This document shows, piece after piece, positions 1-5,462 of a stretch of DNA of 5,462 nucleotides (positions within the stretch are counted from its first letter, which is position 1; every line of letters begins with the position of its first letter). Below the pieces are notes generated by a model. That model was not told the DNA's origin. It was given only the letters and a program-made list of their open reading frames with translations, and made no database searches. The stretch is from Betaproteobacteria bacterium (GTDB taxonomy: Bacteria > Pseudomonadota > Gammaproteobacteria > Burkholderiales > SG8-41): positions 1 through 5,462 of the forward strand of contig JAKFUJ010000338.1 in the NCBI GenBank assembly GCA_021732805.1, written 5' to 3'. The position numbers were made by a program, and so were the translations under genes.

Positions 1-430
1 TGTTCTTGCCTTCAGGCTTAAACGATGCGTATTGCCAGTCGCCGTTGCGCCATTCCTCCGGCACCGGTGCGCCCCAGCCGGCGCGCTTCTCCATCACGGT
101 CACGGCGGAGAGCTTGTCCTTGACAAAGCGGCCATTGGCGCCTTTCGCCGGTACGCCCTTTTCATCCAGCTTCGCGGCATAAATCGCCATGACCAGGACG
201 GTTCCGTCCGGGATCGGTTTCCCCTCACGTGCATTTTTTACCACTTCAGCACTGGTATAAAGCTCGCGATACTGCTTGCTGTCGTGGCGATCGACGTCCC
301 CGTAACGAGTCCAGCTTTCATACCCTTGCGGAAAACGGATTTGCTCCGGACCGGCCATCACATTCATCACCACAATACCCGATACAACAATCGCAACAAC
401 CCCTATTGCAACGCTTTTATACGGTTTCAT
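1..430 (-). CDS. Exported cytochrome P460-family protein, 3'-truncated by the window edge
   Basis: The first 143 residues are visible; the frame stays open to the left edge. Residues 1-26 form a signal peptide (MKPYKS, a hydrophobic stretch 7-25, probable cleavage after VMA at Ala26), so the product should be periplasmic. The rest matches the P460 fold: PQGYESW near 34-40, IPDGTVLVMAIY (73-84), GANGRFVK (98-104), and GDWQYASF (130-137). The haem-binding CxxCH, expected a few dozen residues further on, lies outside the window. In Nitrosomonas europaea cytochrome P460, which oxidises hydroxylamine, the motif DGTVTVKEL carries the lysine cross-linked to haem. Here the aligned residue is Met81, so this may instead be a cytochrome c'-beta-like or uncharacterised P460-family protein. 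Its N-terminal codons are more AT-rich than those of metH. Family assignment is firm; enzymatic activity is not established. Confidence 0.88.
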   Translation of the reverse strand, partial: MKPYKSVAIGVVAIVVSGIVVMNVMAGPEQIRFPQGYESWTRYGDVDRHDSKQYRELYTSAEVVKNAREGKPIPDGTVLVMAIYAAKLDEKGVPAKGANGRFVKDKLSAVTVMEKRAGWGAPVPEEWRNGDWQYASFKPEGKN

Positions 431-436
431 GCCGAA

Positions 437-443
437 CTCCCCT
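437..443 (-). promoter_or_regulatory. Shine-Dalgarno sequence of the P460-family gene
   Basis: AGGGGAG on the minus strand, separated from the ATG at 430 by six bases (TTCGGC). It is the best ribosome binding site in the window and fixes this start. It also shows that the P460 gene can be translated independently of the upstream genes. Confidence 0.75.
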
Positions 444-448
444 GGTCA

Positions 449-577
449 GTTTGTGAAAACCTTGGTCGGATTGACCGGAAATTCCTTGCCGGTCGCCGGT
501 ATCACAAATGCTACGCGATCCGGAGCGTAAACGGTTTCGCAGCAAAAGTATTCCGGACGTGCTGCAACCTCAAAATC
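449..577 (-). other. 43-codon open stretch in frame after the PhyH stop
   Basis: After the TGA at 580-578 the same frame stays open for 43 codons and ends at a TGA at 448-446, 15 nt before the P460 start. The encoded peptide runs DFEVAARPEYFCC, then ETVYAPDRVAFVIPATGKEF and PVNPTKVFTN. Its composition looks protein-like, but I recognise no family. It has no ATG and no evident start of its own; the only in-frame GTG is at codon 25. It may be chance, the decayed end of a former gene, or a C-terminal extension reached by stop-codon readthrough. The PhyH protein already ends at a typical place for its family, so chance or decay is likelier than readthrough. Confidence 0.25.
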
Positions 578-1342
578 TCAAACCAACTCGATATCCGGCT
601 GCGCCGCGGAACGAGTCCCCGGCAACGGCGGATTGTCCTGCGCGTGGTAAGTAAACACTGCGGAAAATTTGGTCTGCGCACTGCGATTGTGCCCCGCGGC
701 ATGGAACAACCGGCAGTGAAAAAACAGCACATCCCCCGGGTTCAGTTCAGCGCAGACCTGCGTCTGCAGCAACGCCGCATTTTCAGAGATGTCTGTACGC
801 AGGAACTGCCTGGCATCCAGTCGCGCCGTGTCGAAATCCATTGCATGCGAGCCCGGCAGCAGCAGCAGGCAGCCGTTGTCCCGGCGTTCCTCGCCCAACG
901 CCAGCCACACCGACACCAGTTCCGGGCGCGCAAACGACCAGTAACGGATGTCGCGGTGCCAGCTGGTCAGGCTGCTGTACGACGGATCCTTGGTCATCAC
1001 ACAGTTGTGATGGGCCTGCGACAAGGCAATCCCCGACCCCAGCAATTGTTTCAGGCGGGCAACGATGGGCGTTGCAGTCGCCCACTCGCGGAATCCGGCA
1101 TCCCGCGCGCAGGCCTGCAACAGCCGGCGCACCGTGCGTCCGCCCGGGGCTTCCAGCGATTGCGGCGCCCCCGGATACTGCGTGTCGGCTTCATATTCGA
1201 CCGGCGGCAAGGCTGCCGCGAGATCGCGTTCAGCACTGGCGCGCATGCGCGTGCAGGCCTCCGCCGGCACCAGGCCACGCACGATCCGGTATCCGTCGCG
1301 CGCAAAATGCGCAATTTCTTTCTGCGTAAACATTTCACTCAT
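578..1342 (-). CDS. Phytanoyl-CoA dioxygenase (PhyH) family oxygenase
   Basis: Predicted cytoplasmic non-haem Fe(II)/2-oxoglutarate-dependent oxygenase of 254 aa, a normal length for bacterial PhyH proteins. No signal peptide or membrane segment is visible. It opens with a typical N-terminal stretch (FTQKEIAHFARDGYRIVRGL). The iron triad is seen as His129 and Asp131 in SWHRDIRYW and His214 in LFHAAGHNRS. Eleven residues after His214, where human PHYH has the 2-oxoglutarate-binding Arg275, this protein has Lys225. The chosen ATG (1342) overlaps the protease stop in ATGAGTGA (8 nt). An in-frame TTG at 1363 would add seven residues, and an ATG at 1333 would remove three; neither has a clearly better Shine-Dalgarno. 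The family hydroxylates varied small molecules such as acyl-CoAs, ectoine and secondary metabolites. The substrate is unknown here, and its neighbours give no pathway clue. Confidence 0.92.
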   Translation of the reverse strand: MSEMFTQKEIAHFARDGYRIVRGLVPAEACTRMRASAERDLAAALPPVEYEADTQYPGAPQSLEAPGGRTVRRLLQACARDAGFREWATATPIVARLKQLLGSGIALSQAHHNCVMTKDPSYSSLTSWHRDIRYWSFARPELVSVWLALGEERRDNGCLLLLPGSHAMDFDTARLDARQFLRTDISENAALLQTQVCAELNPGDVLFFHCRLFHAAGHNRSAQTKFSAVFTYHAQDNPPLPGTRSAAQPDIELV

Positions 1343-2179
1343 GCTTGCGTCTGTGATCTGCAAAAAACCAACCGTAAAACAATAGTGCGCTCAACACCAA
1401 AGTCAACAGAGAATACACGGGATCAAGCGCGCCGGCGGTGAACACCGATTCTGTTTCAAACGCAGAATCATCATAGCGAATGAACAAGGCCAGCAACAGA
1501 TTGTTGCCGGCATGCGCACCAATCGCCAGCTCCAGCCGGCCATCGCGCAGTGTCACCCCCGCCAGAAAAAATCCCATCGCGAAGTAATTGGCCGCCATGA
1601 TCGCCAGTCCATAAGCCGCGACTTCCGGATTGTAAAGGTGGGGTACAGTGAAAATCACACCGCTGAGCACCGTCAGAACCAGCGGTTGGCGCAGCAACCG
1701 GCCCAGCCCTTGCAGCACATACCCGCGAAACACCAGTTCCTCGGCCGCGCATTGCAACGGTGTCAGCAACAATGCTGCCAGCGCAAACGGCAGCCAGCGC
1801 TGCGGGTCGAAACTCCAGGCGTAACGTCCGGGATAAAGCAGATGCTCGATGGCGGAACATGCGACTGACAATGCGACCCACACTGCCGCACCCTGCGCCA
1901 CGCGCCGCCATTCGATCCGTGGATACGGCGTCACCAGCGTACGCCATGGGCGGCGGTGCAGCATCGTGACCACGGCAACAACGCTGATCAGCAGCATCAG
2001 GATGCTGGCGTTGATGGCAACGAATTCGGTGACGCTGCCGAGCGGCAGATGCAGCACCAGAGCATAAGCATGACCGCCGCCGATGATCCAGCCCGCGGCG
2101 ATGGCCGCAATGCCCAGCAGATATCGCCACCAGGCATTGCGCCCGGCATCGGCCAGCGCCAGATACTGCTGAGTGGGAC

Positions 2180-2183
<4 letters not shown>
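1335..2183 (-). CDS. CPBP-family intramembrane metalloprotease homologue
   Basis: Predicted polytopic inner-membrane protein of 282 aa, of the CAAX protease/bacteriocin-processing (CPBP, Abi, Rce1-like) family. All three family motifs are present: EELVFR (Glu148, Glu149, Arg153), FTVPH (Phe178, His182) and HAGNN (His224, Asn228), so the active site looks intact. Hydrophobic segments lie at about residues 20-46, 53-75, 96-112, 130-147, 167-181, 190-211, 219-235 and 255-275. The proposed start is TTG, whose last two bases are the first two of the metH stop (TTGA, 4-nt overlap). No strong Shine-Dalgarno precedes it, so translation probably depends on ribosomes ending metH. No ATG or GTG lies between it and the first membrane segment, which favours the TTG. 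Family members include prenyl-protein proteases, bacteriocin-immunity proteins and many of unknown substrate; the substrate here cannot be read from sequence. Confidence 0.93.

Positions 2184-5462
<3,279 letters not shown>

Noticed and set aside
431..577. Possible terminator or promoter between the PhyH and P460 genes
   Set aside because: A GCAGCA/TGCTGC pairing has a 15-nt loop and no following T-run. The best promoter candidate (TTGTGA, 17 nt, GAATTT) has a poor -10 box. Neither is convincing.
855..870. Short CAG-like repeat run
   Set aside because: It encodes the LLLL of the conserved CLLLLPGSH segment of the PhyH protein and is too short to be a repeat of interest.
32..1441. A 469-codon open frame on the plus strand, antisense to the P460, PhyH and protease genes
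   Set aside because: It begins with TTG, crosses three well-supported genes and their junctions, is rich in Arg, His and Gln as expected of a GC-rich shadow frame, and shows no recognisable domain.

Overview
The window is a run of four minus-strand genes from a moderately GC-rich proteobacterium. The methionine synthase closely follows the Escherichia coli MetH pattern, and a cytochrome P460-like protein is common in this phylum. A beta- or gammaproteobacterium is my best guess, but nothing here fixes the genus.

In transcription order (right to left) the layout is as follows. (1) 5462-2180 is the cobalamin-dependent methionine synthase metH, open at its 5' end, with roughly 140 N-terminal residues outside the window. 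(2) 2183-1335 is a CPBP-family (CAAX protease/bacteriocin-processing) intramembrane protease homologue, whose TTG start overlaps the metH stop by 4 nt. (3) 1342-578 is a phytanoyl-CoA dioxygenase (PhyH) family Fe(II)/2-oxoglutarate oxygenase, whose ATG overlaps the protease stop by 8 nt. (4) After 147 nt comes an exported cytochrome P460-family protein (430 to the left edge), open at its 3' end, so its haem-binding CxxCH motif is not visible.

The first three genes are packed tightly enough to be one translationally coupled transcript. MetH makes methionine from homocysteine and methyltetrahydrofolate, using cobalamin. The protease homologue and the oxygenase have no evident biochemical link to that step, so the linkage may only reflect shared expression. 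The P460 gene has its own good Shine-Dalgarno sequence and may belong to the same transcript or have its own promoter; I found no convincing promoter or terminator in the gap.

The window is mostly ordinary chromosome. I see no mobile element, CRISPR array, RNA gene or new defence-like system. Points worth a second look are the coupled gene chain, a methionine at the site of the P460 cross-linking lysine, a lysine at the usual 2-oxoglutarate-binding arginine in the PhyH protein, and a 43-codon open stretch in frame after the PhyH stop.
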